The notes beneath the pieces are model-generated. The model was not told where the DNA came from and did not search any database. It saw only the letters and a program-made list of their open reading frames with translations. Source: JAMCRM01 sp041685075 (GTDB lineage Bacteria > Acidobacteriota > Terriglobia > Bryobacterales > Bryobacteraceae). From it: a stretch of DNA of 26,230 nt. Below are positions 14,763 to 22,431 of the stretch, one piece after another; the stretch's first letter is position 1, and each line of letters starts with the position of its first letter. The translations under genes and the position numbers were made by a program. Where the stretch lies: the NCBI GenBank assembly GCA_041685075.1, contig JAWLGN010000043.1, forward strand, positions 1-26,230, given 5' to 3'.

Positions 14763-15533
14763 ATGCCGAGTGAGGAAGGGTTTTCAGAGGTTCAGATATC
14801 CAAGGCCATTATTGAGAGCTACCACCGGAAACTGGCGCGCCAGGTCGAAAGCGACGTCGTCGTGGTAGGCGCGGGCCCCGCGGGGTTGGTGGCAGCCTCG
14901 CAGTTAGCCGCGGCGGGCAAGCGCGTCACCATCGTGGAAAAGCGCCTCTCCCCCGGAGGCGGAATCTGGGGAGGCGCCATGGGGATGAACGAAATCGTCG
15001 TCCAGCAGGAGGCGCTGCCCATTCTGGCCGAGGCGGGAGTGCGCTCCACCGGGTACGGCTGCGGGCTGCACGTGGCCGATGCGGCCGAGCTGGCCTGCGG
15101 CCTCTGTCTCCAGGCCATCCGCGCCGGCGCCGTGCTGCTCAACCTGACGGCGCTCGAGGACCTCTGTGTGCGCGGCGGCCGCGTTACCGGCATCGTCGCC
15201 AACCGCACCACTATCGCGGGCGCCCTGCCGGTGGACCCCATCGTCCTGGCCGCCCCGGCCGTCATCGACGCCACCGGGCACGAAGCCGTGGCCGTCGCAC
15301 AGCTCCGCAAGCGCGGCCTGCTGAACCCGGAACTGGCGCTCGGCGAAGGCCCCATGGATGCGCCCGCGGGAGAATCGTTCGTGGTCGAACGCGTGGCCGA
15401 GGTCTTCCCCGGATTGTGGCTGGCCGGCATGAGCGTCTGCGCCACCTTCGCCGGCCCGCGCATGGGGCCCATCTTCGGGGGCATGCTGCTCTCCGGCCGG
15501 CGCGTGGCCCGGATGGTGCTCGGCTGCGATTGA
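14763..15533 (+). CDS. thi4: THI4-type thiazole synthase (adenylated thiazole biosynthesis)
   Basis: A 256-residue THI4-family enzyme, which makes the thiazole part of thiamin from NAD, glycine and a sulphur donor. The FAD/NAD-type fold is clear: VVVVGAGPAGLVAA at 32-45, KRVTIVEKRLSPGGGIWGGAMGMN, IDATGHEA at 168-175, and the C-terminal GLWLAGMSVCATFAGPRMGPIFGGMLLSG. Yeast THI4 uses a suicide cysteine at the position preceding xDP; archaeal sulphide-using forms have His there (LHVDP). Here it is proline 156 (ALPVDP, codon 15228-15230), so sulphur is presumably supplied from outside. AGGAGA is placed well before the ATG. No TPP-riboswitch elements are visible in the 85-base gap upstream, so it may be read through from the sigma-54 promoter or use its own weak promoter. 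Confidence 0.9.
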   Translation: MPSEEGFSEVQISKAIIESYHRKLARQVESDVVVVGAGPAGLVAASQLAAAGKRVTIVEKRLSPGGGIWGGAMGMNEIVVQQEALPILAEAGVRSTGYGCGLHVADAAELACGLCLQAIRAGAVLLNLTALEDLCVRGGRVTGIVANRTTIAGALPVDPIVLAAPAVIDATGHEAVAVAQLRKRGLLNPELALGEGPMDAPAGESFVVERVAEVFPGLWLAGMSVCATFAGPRMGPIFGGMLLSGRRVARMVLGCD

Positions 15534-15594
15534 GCGCCGCCGCGCCGCGCCGCGCGACGAGCGTACGAAACCGGATCGTTTGTGAGACAGGCGC

Positions 15595-16008
15595 ATGCAT
15601 AGCGAAGCCGACCATCGCCGCTACGCGCGGCTCAACCCGGCCTGCGTCGTCTGCGGGGCCGAAAATCCCAACGGACTGCATCTTCGCTTCCGCTGCTCCC
15701 CGGAGGGAGCCGTTGCCGAGTGGACTCCTACCTCCGGCTGGCAGAGCTTCGAGGGCATCATCCACGGCGGCATCATCACCACCGTGCTCGACGAGGCCAT
15801 GTCTCAGGCTGTCATCGCGCGCGGTTTTGAAGCCCTGACCGCTGAAATTCGGGTCCGATTCCGCCGCCACGTGGCGCCGGGCGATTGCCTGCGCGTGCGC
15901 GGTTGGGTGGTGGAGCACCGGAAGAGGAGAATACTGACGGAGGCCGCGCTTGCTTCAGCCGCCGGCGTGGAGCACGCGCATGCCTGGGCGACCTTCCTGG
16001 TTCTTTGA
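15595..16008 (+). CDS. PaaI-type hotdog-fold thioesterase family protein
   Basis: A 137-residue hotdog-fold protein. The segment GWQSFEGIIHGGIITTVLDEAMSQAVIA is the standard hotdog signature: HGG loop and an acidic residue on the central helix, as in PaaI acyl-CoA thioesterases. The long strand LTAEIRVRFRRHVAPGDCLRVRGWVVEHRKRRILTEAAL follows. The N-terminal CVVCGAENPNGLHLRF has a C-x2-C pair and matches a common PaaI-like subgroup with an N-terminal NPxGLxL motif. It is probably cytoplasmic and tetrameric, hydrolysing an acyl-CoA of unknown type. The ribosome site is weak. It follows thi4 by 61 bases in the same direction, but functional linkage is not evident. Confidence 0.87.
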   Translation: MHSEADHRRYARLNPACVVCGAENPNGLHLRFRCSPEGAVAEWTPTSGWQSFEGIIHGGIITTVLDEAMSQAVIARGFEALTAEIRVRFRRHVAPGDCLRVRGWVVEHRKRRILTEAALASAAGVEHAHAWATFLVL

Positions 16009-16085
16009 AGCTGTCGGCTCAACCGGCGCGGCGGACCGCCGCACACTTGGGGGGCAACCGATGCCTCGATCGTATGGGCGGTTTT

Positions 16086-16214
16086 GTTCCCGGCGTTGGC
16101 GGCATTGTCCTGAGCAACGCCTTCTGGCGAGCCCGTTTCGACGCGGACCCGGGCATCGTCGGCCGGCACCTGCGCCTGGACGTTGAACCAGGGAGGGCGG
16201 CCGGGGTCATTCCG
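16086..16214 (+). pseudogene. relic of an ADOP/MacB-type ABC permease
   Basis: In frame 3 the segment IVLSNAFWRARFDADPGIV and the following GRHLRLDVEPGRAAGVIP aligns with the end of the periplasmic (MacB_PCD) domain of Acidobacterial duplicated orphan permeases, which typically reads VLSHxFWxRRFGGDPxVVGRTLRLxGxPxTVVGVxP. No start, membrane segments or remaining ~700 residues are present, and the frame closes at 16262. The alignment is from memory of the family, not a search. The fragment fills the gap between the thioesterase gene and the convergent sigma-54 activator, and marks a decayed insertion or gene loss. Confidence 0.6.
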
Positions 16215-16243
16215 CAACACGCCGCAGCGGGCTCAGGACCGGG

Positions 16244-17593
16244 TCAGGACACCCGTTCTTGAGCGCTCCGCCGGCTGCGGCCGTCCACCGGCGGCGGTTG
16301 GAGGCCGTAGGCCTTGATCTTGCGGTAGAGCGTGCTGGCGTCGATCCCCAGTTCCGCGGCCGCGCGGCTCCGGTTGCCCCGGTGGCGTTTCAGCGCATCG
16401 CTGATCAGGCGGCGTTCCATGGCCTCCAGGCTCACCGGGGCGACGGCCGGTTCTTCGCCGGCCGGCCGCAGTTCCACCGGCAGATGCCGCACCTCGATCA
16501 GCCCGCCGCGGCACAGCACAAACGCCTGTTCGATGATGTTCTCCAGCTCCCGCACGTTGCCCGGATAGTCGTAATCCATCAACCGCGCCAGCACGTCCGG
16601 GGAGACCCCCGCGATGCTCTTCCCCTGCAACCGGTTGAACTTCGCTACCAGGTGGTCCACCAGCAGCGGAATGTCTTCCCGGCGCTCGCACAAGCGCGGC
16701 AGTTCCAGGTGGATCACCCGGACGCGGTAGTACAGGTCCTCCCGGAACCGGCCTTCGCGCACCAGCTCCGCCAGCCGGCGGTTGGTCGCCGCCACCACCC
16801 TCACGTTCACCTTCACCGCCGCGGACGCGCCCAGCGGCTCGATGGTGCGCTCCTGCAACACCCGCAGCAGCCGCACCTGCATGGCTGGGGAGATGTCCCC
16901 GATTTCGTCCAGGAAGATGGTGCCGCCGTCGGCCAGGGCGAAGCGGCCGGGCTTGTCCCGCCGGGCATCGGTGAAGGCGCCGGCCTTGTAGCCGAACAGC
17001 TCGGATTCGAGCAGGGTGTCCGGCAGCGCGGCGCAGTTGATCGCTACAAACGGCTTGCGCCGCCGCGGCGAAAGGTGGTGAACGGCCCGCGCAAACAGCT
17101 CCTTGCCCGTGCCGCTGGGCCCTTCGATCAGCACCGTGCTGCTGCTGGCCGCAATGTCCGGCAGGATGTCGAAAAGCCGCCGCATGGCCGGGCTGCGCCC
17201 CACGATGTCTTCGAAGGTGTAGCGGGATGAGAGTTCCTTCTGCAGCTCTTCGATCTGGCGGAGGTCCTGAAAGGTCTCCACCCCGCCCGTGACCGAGCCA
17301 TCCGGGTCCTTCAGCAGCGCCGTGGAGATCCGGATGGGAATGCGCTCGCCCGAGGCGCTGATGATGTGGGCCGTGGCGTTGATCACGGGCTTTCCCGTGG
17401 CCAGGGTGCGCCGCAGCGCGCAGGCCCGCTCGCAGATGCTGGCGCGAAAAACATCCTGGCAGGCCTGCCCCAGGGCGTCCTGCCGCCGCACGCCCGTGAT
17501 GCGCTCCGACGCGCGGTTGAACGCCGTGATGCGCCACTCGCGATCGATGGTGAAGACGCCTTCGTTGATGGAGTCGAGAACCGGATCCCGCAC
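16244..17593 (-). CDS. sigma-54-dependent transcriptional activator: PAS(Cys)-AAA+-Fis
   Basis: A 449-residue enhancer-binding protein. A PAS sensor (1-115) carries Cys45, Cys54 and Cys58 in the segment ACQDVFRASICERACAL, a likely redox or metal sensor. The AAA+ domain has Walker A GPSGTGKE at 158-165, the sigma-54-contact loop as GAFTDA at 205-210 (usually GAFTGA), Walker B GGTIFLDEIG at 223-232, and RFREDLYYRV. The C-terminal Fis-type helix-turn-helix spans about 388-430 (NRSRAAAELGIDASTLYRKIKAYGL). There is no receiver domain, so control is by the PAS domain directly. The start is GTG at 17593 with AGGGA five bases upstream. It is the obvious activator for the divergent sigma-54 promoters at 14138-14289, as in the Desulfovibrio ORP locus. 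It follows the MauE-thioredoxin gene by 91 bases. Confidence 0.95.
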   Translation of the reverse strand: MRDPVLDSINEGVFTIDREWRITAFNRASERITGVRRQDALGQACQDVFRASICERACALRRTLATGKPVINATAHIISASGERIPIRISTALLKDPDGSVTGGVETFQDLRQIEELQKELSSRYTFEDIVGRSPAMRRLFDILPDIAASSSTVLIEGPSGTGKELFARAVHHLSPRRRKPFVAINCAALPDTLLESELFGYKAGAFTDARRDKPGRFALADGGTIFLDEIGDISPAMQVRLLRVLQERTIEPLGASAAVKVNVRVVAATNRRLAELVREGRFREDLYYRVRVIHLELPRLCERREDIPLLVDHLVAKFNRLQGKSIAGVSPDVLARLMDYDYPGNVRELENIIEQAFVLCRGGLIEVRHLPVELRPAGEEPAVAPVSLEAMERRLISDALKRHRGNRSRAAAELGIDASTLYRKIKAYGLQPPPVDGRSRRSAQERVS

Positions 17594-17608
17594 GATGTCC
17601 CTAACATT

Positions 17609-17627
17609 TGAGTGTAGATCACATCTA
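17609..17627 (-). promoter_or_regulatory. degenerate TAGATG-type site upstream of the sigma-54 activator
   Basis: On the minus strand TAGATGTGATCTACACTCA begins with the same TAGATG half-site found at two other promoters. The right half matches only partly, though TAGAT-N3-ATCTA forms its own palindrome at 17615-17627. A -35 TTGCGC and a -10 TACACT, 17 bases apart, bracket it. It is weaker than the other two sites. Confidence 0.35.
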
Positions 17628-17645
17628 AGCGGAGCGCAACGATCA

Positions 17646-17664
17646 CGCCCGGTGCGACCGGGCG
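17646..17664 (-). terminator. possible hairpin/attenuator between the MauE-thioredoxin and activator genes
   Basis: CGCCCGGT at 17646-17653 and ACCGGGCG at 17657-17664 form an eight-base perfect stem with a three-base loop. It lies about 20 bases after the stop of the MauE-thioredoxin gene. No T-run follows, so termination would be partial at best. Confidence 0.35.
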
Positions 17665-17684
17665 ATTTGCACGACTTGGGGCAA

Positions 17685-18602
17685 CTACCGGATAAAGCCG
17701 AGCTGCCGCAGGCTGCCGGTCACGTTCTCCTCCAGCTCGCCGGAGTTGTAGGCTTTCACCTGGCGTCCCCCGGAGAGGGCTACTCCGTAGGGCGGGTCGG
17801 TGAACGGAAAGGCCTCGCGCAGCCTGGCGGCGTCGGGCGACATGCCCACCCGCAGTCCTGCGTCGTCGAGGAAGGCGCGGCCGAACTGCGGGTTGGCCGT
17901 GGGAACCGCGATAACTTCGGTCTCCAGCCACTCCTGCCTCCCCAGTTCCCGGGCGACAGTCAGGCAGCTCGAGCACTCCGGATCGAAGAAGTAGAGGAAG
18001 TAACGGCCGGTGCTCAAGACCCGCTTCTGTCCTTCCACCCGGATGGAATCGGGAGCCCGGGCGCCGGAGCGGGCCGCGGCATTCACCCCGTAGGAGGCCA
18101 GCGCGAAAACCGTGACACCCGCCAGCAGGAGCACGGGCAACCGCAATCCCTGCGGCCGCCGCGACCAGATGGCGGCGCCCACCGCGAGCAGCAGCATGGC
18201 GGCGTCGGTCACGAAAAACATCGGTCCGACCACCCGCTCGATCCACGGGAAGCAGTTGCAGTCGTCGCCCAGCAGCCGGTCGTAGAGCACCCCGATGTAG
18301 ATCATGAAGGCCACCAGCGCCAGCCCGGCCAGCCACGCGCCCCACCGCCGGTAGCGCGGCAGCAGCAGCAGTACCCCGACGAAAATTTCCCCGGCCCCTA
18401 CCCCCACAGCCGCAACCATGGCCAGCGCCGGGGGAATCAGGGTCTGGATCGTGCGCTCGGCTGCGCTGAAGGGATCCAGCACTTTCCATAGCCCCGAGAC
18501 CAGAAAAATCAGAGCCAGCAGCAGGGCGGATATCAGCCCGGCGGTGCGGCTCCATTTCCTGCTGGTGGTCCGGGCGGGGGCAAGCATGTGGGCGGGAGGC
18601 AT
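17685..18602 (-). CDS. MauE/DoxX-like membrane protein fused to a thioredoxin-like domain
   Basis: A 305-residue integral membrane protein. Four helices at about residues 21-36, 60-82, 88-106 and 125-146 form a DoxX/MauE unit, with GDDCNCFPW near 112-120, the redox Cys-x-Cys-Phe motif of MauE proteins. A fifth helix near 154-170 leads to a periplasmic thioredoxin-fold domain with YFFDPECSSCLTVARELG, giving a CSSC active pair at Cys210 and Cys213. By family knowledge MauE helps disulphide formation in methylamine dehydrogenase; the fusion resembles a self-contained thiol oxidoreductase relay across the membrane. The chosen ATG at 18602 has a modest GAGAG upstream and lies just after a shared palindromic operator; a longer ORF upstream crosses that operator. 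The second ATG at 18587 is possible. Confidence 0.82.
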   Translation of the reverse strand: MPPAHMLAPARTTSRKWSRTAGLISALLLALIFLVSGLWKVLDPFSAAERTIQTLIPPALAMVAAVGVGAGEIFVGVLLLLPRYRRWGAWLAGLALVAFMIYIGVLYDRLLGDDCNCFPWIERVVGPMFFVTDAAMLLLAVGAAIWSRRPQGLRLPVLLLAGVTVFALASYGVNAAARSGARAPDSIRVEGQKRVLSTGRYFLYFFDPECSSCLTVARELGRQEWLETEVIAVPTANPQFGRAFLDDAGLRVGMSPDAARLREAFPFTDPPYGVALSGGRQVKAYNSGELEENVTGSLRQLGFIR

Positions 18603-18612
18603 CGGCTCTCGA

Positions 18613-18631
18613 TAGATGCAATAAACATCTA
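18613..18631 (-). promoter_or_regulatory. TAGATG-N7-CATCTA operator, MauE-thioredoxin gene
   Basis: Minus-strand reading TAGATGTTTATTGCATCTA: arms TAGATG and CATCTA with seven bases between, identical in arms and spacing to the site at 10171-10189. It overlaps a possible promoter (TTGTAA, 17 bases, TTTATT). It ends ten bases before the start codon, a position suited to repression. Confidence 0.6.
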
Positions 18632-18700
18632 CCTTACTGCGATTACAACGCCGCTGTCCAGCCGGCGCGGCGCCAGTGCCGTAATTTATACTGAGGGCAA

Positions 18701-20203
18701 ATGCCCTCGACTCACCGCGGCAGGCGCGCCTTTTTGCGTACCGCCGCACTCGCGCCGTTTGCGGGTTCGCTGGCGACGCTCCACGCCGCCGCCAAACCCG
18801 GAGCCCGTCCCCGCAACATCGTCTTCATGGTCGCCGACGGCATGAGCCCCGGGGTTTTGCCGCTCGCCGAGCACTTTTCCCGCCGCGTGCGGGGGAAGGG
18901 ACTGTTGTGGCGCGAACTCATGGAGCGATCCGAAGCCGCCCATGGCCTGATGGACATGGCGTCGCTCAACTCCGTCACCACGGATTCTTCGGCGGCATCC
19001 TCGAGCTGGGGTTCCGGCGTCCGCATCTTTAACGGGGCGGTGAACACGCTGCCGGACGGTACGGCCCTTACCCCCATCGCCACCGTGGCGCGCGATGCCG
19101 GCAGGCGCGTGGGGCTGGTCACCACCACCACCGTGACTCACGCCACTCCGGCGGGGTTCGCCGCCTCCACGCGCTCCCGCAGCGCCGAAGAAGCCATCGC
19201 CGCGCAGTACATCGACAACGTGGACGTCGTCCTGGGCGGCGGCCTGCGTTTCTTTGAAGGCTCCTCCCGCAAGGACGGCTGCGACCTCCTCGCCCGCTAT
19301 GCGCAGGCCGGATTCACCCACCTGGCGAACCGCCGGGAGTTGAAACAGTGCCTGAACGGTCCTCGCATGCCGGCCAAAATGCTGGGGCTGTTCTCCCACG
19401 CGATGATCCCTTACTCGCTGGACCGCCTCCACGATGCCGCCCTGGAAGACTCCGTCCCCACGCTCGCCGAAATGACCTCGGCCGCGCTGGCTTCGCTGCG
19501 GCATTCGCCCAAGGGCTTCCTGCTCCTGGTGGAGGGAGGGCGCGTGGATCATGCGGCGCACAACAACGACGCCGCCGCCCAACTTTGGGAACAGCTCGCC
19601 TTCGACGAAGCCATCGAAACGGTCCTGGCCTTTGCCGGAGAGCATCCCGAGACCCTCATCGTCATCACCGCCGATCACGGCAACGGCAACCCGGCCATCG
19701 GCGGAAAGTGGGCCATGCCGGACAGCTCCGCGAACGGCTTCGCCATGCTGGAGCGCGCCCGGTGGTCCTTCGACCGCCTGCTGCCGAAGCTGGCCGAGCG
19801 GGAGAACCAGTCGCCGGAGGCCGTCCACCATTTCACCCGCGAGGCCTTCGGTTTTGAACTCGAGCCGCACGAAGTGGAAGCAGTCCGTGCCTCGGCCGCC
19901 GGCGGCAAGCGCCTGAGCCTGAACACGCGGCTCGATAAGCCTGCCGGCATCCTGGGGCAGGCCGTGGGCAACCACACGGGCATCGGCTGGGTGAGCACGG
20001 ACCACACCTCGGACTACGTGGTGGTGACGGCGCTGGGGCCCGGCCGCGAGCGCTTCGCCGGCCACATCCGCAACACGAGCTGCTTCGAGAGCATGGTGGA
20101 CCTGATGGGTTCGCGCTTCCGCAACCCGGCCCTGAGCGCCGCCGAAGCCCGCCGCCACATGCGCGCCGCCGTGGTGGCCGACCGCCGGCCCCACTGGGTA
20201 TAG
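18701..20203 (+). CDS. TAT-exported alkaline phosphatase (PhoA family)
   Basis: A 500-residue periplasmic phosphomonoesterase. A twin-arginine leader (RGRRAFLRTAALAPFAGSLATLHA) precedes the alkaline-phosphatase fold. NIVFMVADGMSPG gives the first metal Asp (46). VTTDSSAASSSWGSG is the nucleophile loop with Ser96 aligned to E. coli Ser102. LVEGGRVDHAAHNND and VITADHGNG provide metal ligands, and the C-terminal GNHTGIGWVSTDHTSDYV provides the final zinc histidines. All zinc-site elements appear intact. GAGGG stands four bases before the ATG. Just upstream is TATACT at 18687-18692, but no -35 is convincing and it would leave hardly any leader. The gene diverges from the MauE-thioredoxin gene. 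No Pho box was recognised. Confidence 0.93.
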   Translation: MPSTHRGRRAFLRTAALAPFAGSLATLHAAAKPGARPRNIVFMVADGMSPGVLPLAEHFSRRVRGKGLLWRELMERSEAAHGLMDMASLNSVTTDSSAASSSWGSGVRIFNGAVNTLPDGTALTPIATVARDAGRRVGLVTTTTVTHATPAGFAASTRSRSAEEAIAAQYIDNVDVVLGGGLRFFEGSSRKDGCDLLARYAQAGFTHLANRRELKQCLNGPRMPAKMLGLFSHAMIPYSLDRLHDAALEDSVPTLAEMTSAALASLRHSPKGFLLLVEGGRVDHAAHNNDAAAQLWEQLAFDEAIETVLAFAGEHPETLIVITADHGNGNPAIGGKWAMPDSSANGFAMLERARWSFDRLLPKLAERENQSPEAVHHFTREAFGFELEPHEVEAVRASAAGGKRLSLNTRLDKPAGILGQAVGNHTGIGWVSTDHTSDYVVVTALGPGRERFAGHIRNTSCFESMVDLMGSRFRNPALSAAEARRHMRAAVVADRRPHWV

Positions 20204-20225
20204 CCGCCGCCCGCACACCTCCCGG

Positions 20226-20254
20226 TTGTTCCGCGCGCGCGCCGCGGCTATGAT
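20226..20254 (+). promoter_or_regulatory. putative sigma-70 promoter of the PQQ dehydrogenase gene
   Basis: TTGTTC at 20226-20231 and TATGAT at 20249-20254 are 17 bases apart; the -10 matches five of six. The start would be near 20261, leaving about 38 bases of leader with a GAGGG ribosome site before the ATG at 20299. Confidence 0.45.
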
Positions 20255-20298
20255 GAGACCAATGCGCGCCGGAAGTGCCGCGCGCATCGAGGGCACTC

Positions 20299-22425
20299 AT
20301 GGGGATGTGGGGAAGAGCGGGTCGAATCGCGCCGGCACTGGCGCTGTGGGGTGTCTTGGCGGCGCCCCTTTCATGCGCGCAGGGCGACTGGCCCGCCTAT
20401 GGATACGATGCGGCCGCCAGCCGCTTTTCACCCCTGAAGCAGATCACTACGTCGAACGTCGCCCGCCTGCGCCGCGCCTGGACCTTCCACGCCGGCAAGC
20501 CCGGCTCCGAGGCGATCCCCATCGTCGTCGACGGCGCGATGTACGTGACCGCGGCCAACGGCATCTTCGCGCTGGAGCCAGAGACCGGCAAGCAGATCTG
20601 GCACTTTCCCGCCACGCGGGTCGCGCTGCGCGGCCTGGCCTACTGGCCCGGCGACAAGCAAACCCGCGCCCGCATCTTCGCCGGGGTGGAGGGCGGAATG
20701 GTGGCGCTCGATGCCGCCACCGGTCGGCCCGCCGCCGCCTTCGCCAACGAGGGCCTGCTAAACCTGAGCCAGGGCGTGCTCGATCCGGAAGTGCGCGGGC
20801 GCATCGCGCTGAACTCCCCGCCGCTGGTCTTCCGCAACATGGTGATCACCGGCAGCGTGAACGGCGAAGGCGCGCCCTCGCCAGGCGCTTACGGCGATGT
20901 CCGCGCGTGGGACGCCTACACAGGCAAGCTGCTCTGGAGCTTCCACACGGTGCCGCGTCCGGGCGAGCCGGGCCATGAGACCTGGCCCGCCGAGGGCTGG
21001 AAAAACCGCTCCGGCACCAACGCCTGGGGTTTCCTCACGGTGGATGAGAAACGCGGCATCGTCTACGTACCGCTCGGTTCCCCCACCACCGACTTCTACG
21101 GCGCCGACCGCCACGGCGACAACCTCTACGGCAACAGCCTGGTGGCGCTCGATGCCTCCACCGGCAAGCTCAAGTGGTATCGCCAGCTCGTGCGGCACGA
21201 CCTGTGGGACTTCGATCTCGCCGCCCCGCCCATTCTCTTCGATGCCGCCATCGGCGGCCGCAAGGTTCCGGCCGTGGCCCAAATCACCAAGATGGGCCTC
21301 CTGTTCGTCTTCAACCGGCTGACCGGAGAGCCGCTCTACGGCATGAAAGACCGGCCGGTGCCGCAGAGCACCGTCCCGGGGGAGAAGACCGCCGCCACGC
21401 AACCCTTTCCCCTCAAGCCGCCGCCGCTGGCGCGCATCTCCTTCCGCGAGAGCGATCTCTACGACCTCACTCCGGAGCACGCCGCCTACTGCCGCGAGCT
21501 GTTCACAGCCAACCAGATGAAAATCGGCCCGCTCTACAGCCCGATGGAACTCGGCCGCAACGTCCTGATGTTCCCCAGCACCATGGGCGGCGGCAATTGG
21601 GGCGGGGTTTCGATCGATCCCACCCTGGGGTTGCTCTTCACCAACGTCAACCACCTCGGCCAGTGGGGACACATGGTCAAACGGATTGATCCCAAGACAG
21701 GCGCCGAAACCTACATGCGCACCTCGGCGCACGGATCCTACGCACGTTTCTGGGACCGCGAGACGCACATCCCGTGCAACAAGCCTCCATTTGGTGAGCT
21801 GGTGGCGGTGGACACCCGCACGGGCGAGATCGCCTGGCGGGTGCCGCTCGGCACGGTGCCCGCGCTCGAGGCGCAGGGGGTGCGGAACACCGGCACTTTG
21901 AGCGTCGGCGGCCCCATCAGCACCGCGGGCGGCCTCACCTTCATCGCGGCCACTAACGACCAGCGCTTCCGCGCCTTCGAATCCCGCACCGGGCGCCTGC
22001 TTTGGGAACAGCCCATCGATACCAACGGCCACACCATCCCCATCACCTATATGGGCAGGGACGGCAAGCAGTACGTCGCGGTCACGGCGGCCAACGGCGG
22101 CGGCAAGTTCGGCGGGCCGCCGGGCGATGCTGTGGTAGCCTTCGCGCTGGATGCGAAGGCCGAGGCTCCCGCGGCCGCGCCGCCCAAGCCCTCCGCGCCC
22201 GCCCGTGCGGCAGGTCCCGTGATGCTGCCCGAGGGACCTGATAAGGCGCTCCTCACCCGCGCCTGCGGCACCGCGTGCCACAAGCTCGACGTCGTTACCG
22301 GCGTGCGGCGCACGCGCGGCGAGTGGGTCGCGATGGTCGAGTACATGATTTCGCTGGGCGCCCGCGCCAGCCGCGAGGAGGTCAATCAACTGGTCGAGTA
22401 TCTCGCGCGGCACTGCGGGAAGTAG
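20299..22425 (+). CDS. PQQ-dependent dehydrogenase with C-terminal cytochrome c-like domain
   Basis: A 708-residue periplasmic quinoprotein with a signal peptide ending near PLSCAQG. A beta-propeller of the membrane glucose-dehydrogenase-like type follows: DWPAYGYDAAASRFSPLKQI, WTFHAG, YVTAANGIFALEPETGKQIW, GDVRAWDAYTGKLLWSFHTVPRPGEPGHETW, FYGADRHGDNLYGNSLVALD, and MGGGNWGGVSIDPTLGLLFTNVN with repeated PQQ-propeller tryptophan motifs. After a Pro/Ala linker a small helical domain has a haem c motif C656-G-T-A-C660-H661, one residue longer than the normal CXXCH. Substrate alcohol or sugar is not predictable; electrons would go from PQQ to haem c to the respiratory chain. The ATG at 20299 is chosen because GAGGG lies five bases upstream; a GTG at 20275 is in frame but lacks a site. 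Confidence 0.92.
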   Translation: MGMWGRAGRIAPALALWGVLAAPLSCAQGDWPAYGYDAAASRFSPLKQITTSNVARLRRAWTFHAGKPGSEAIPIVVDGAMYVTAANGIFALEPETGKQIWHFPATRVALRGLAYWPGDKQTRARIFAGVEGGMVALDAATGRPAAAFANEGLLNLSQGVLDPEVRGRIALNSPPLVFRNMVITGSVNGEGAPSPGAYGDVRAWDAYTGKLLWSFHTVPRPGEPGHETWPAEGWKNRSGTNAWGFLTVDEKRGIVYVPLGSPTTDFYGADRHGDNLYGNSLVALDASTGKLKWYRQLVRHDLWDFDLAAPPILFDAAIGGRKVPAVAQITKMGLLFVFNRLTGEPLYGMKDRPVPQSTVPGEKTAATQPFPLKPPPLARISFRESDLYDLTPEHAAYCRELFTANQMKIGPLYSPMELGRNVLMFPSTMGGGNWGGVSIDPTLGLLFTNVNHLGQWGHMVKRIDPKTGAETYMRTSAHGSYARFWDRETHIPCNKPPFGELVAVDTRTGEIAWRVPLGTVPALEAQGVRNTGTLSVGGPISTAGGLTFIAATNDQRFRAFESRTGRLLWEQPIDTNGHTIPITYMGRDGKQYVAVTAANGGGKFGGPPGDAVVAFALDAKAEAPAAAPPKPSAPARAAGPVMLPEGPDKALLTRACGTACHKLDVVTGVRRTRGEWVAMVEYMISLGARASREEVNQLVEYLARHCGK

Positions 22426-22431
22426 GCCGCC

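Noticed and set aside
18686..20296. 536-codon minus-strand ORF opposite alkaline phosphatase
   Set aside because: Antisense shadow; plus strand has complete PhoA motifs.
20758..22413. 551-codon minus-strand ORF opposite the PQQ dehydrogenase
   Set aside because: Antisense shadow with no signal or domain.
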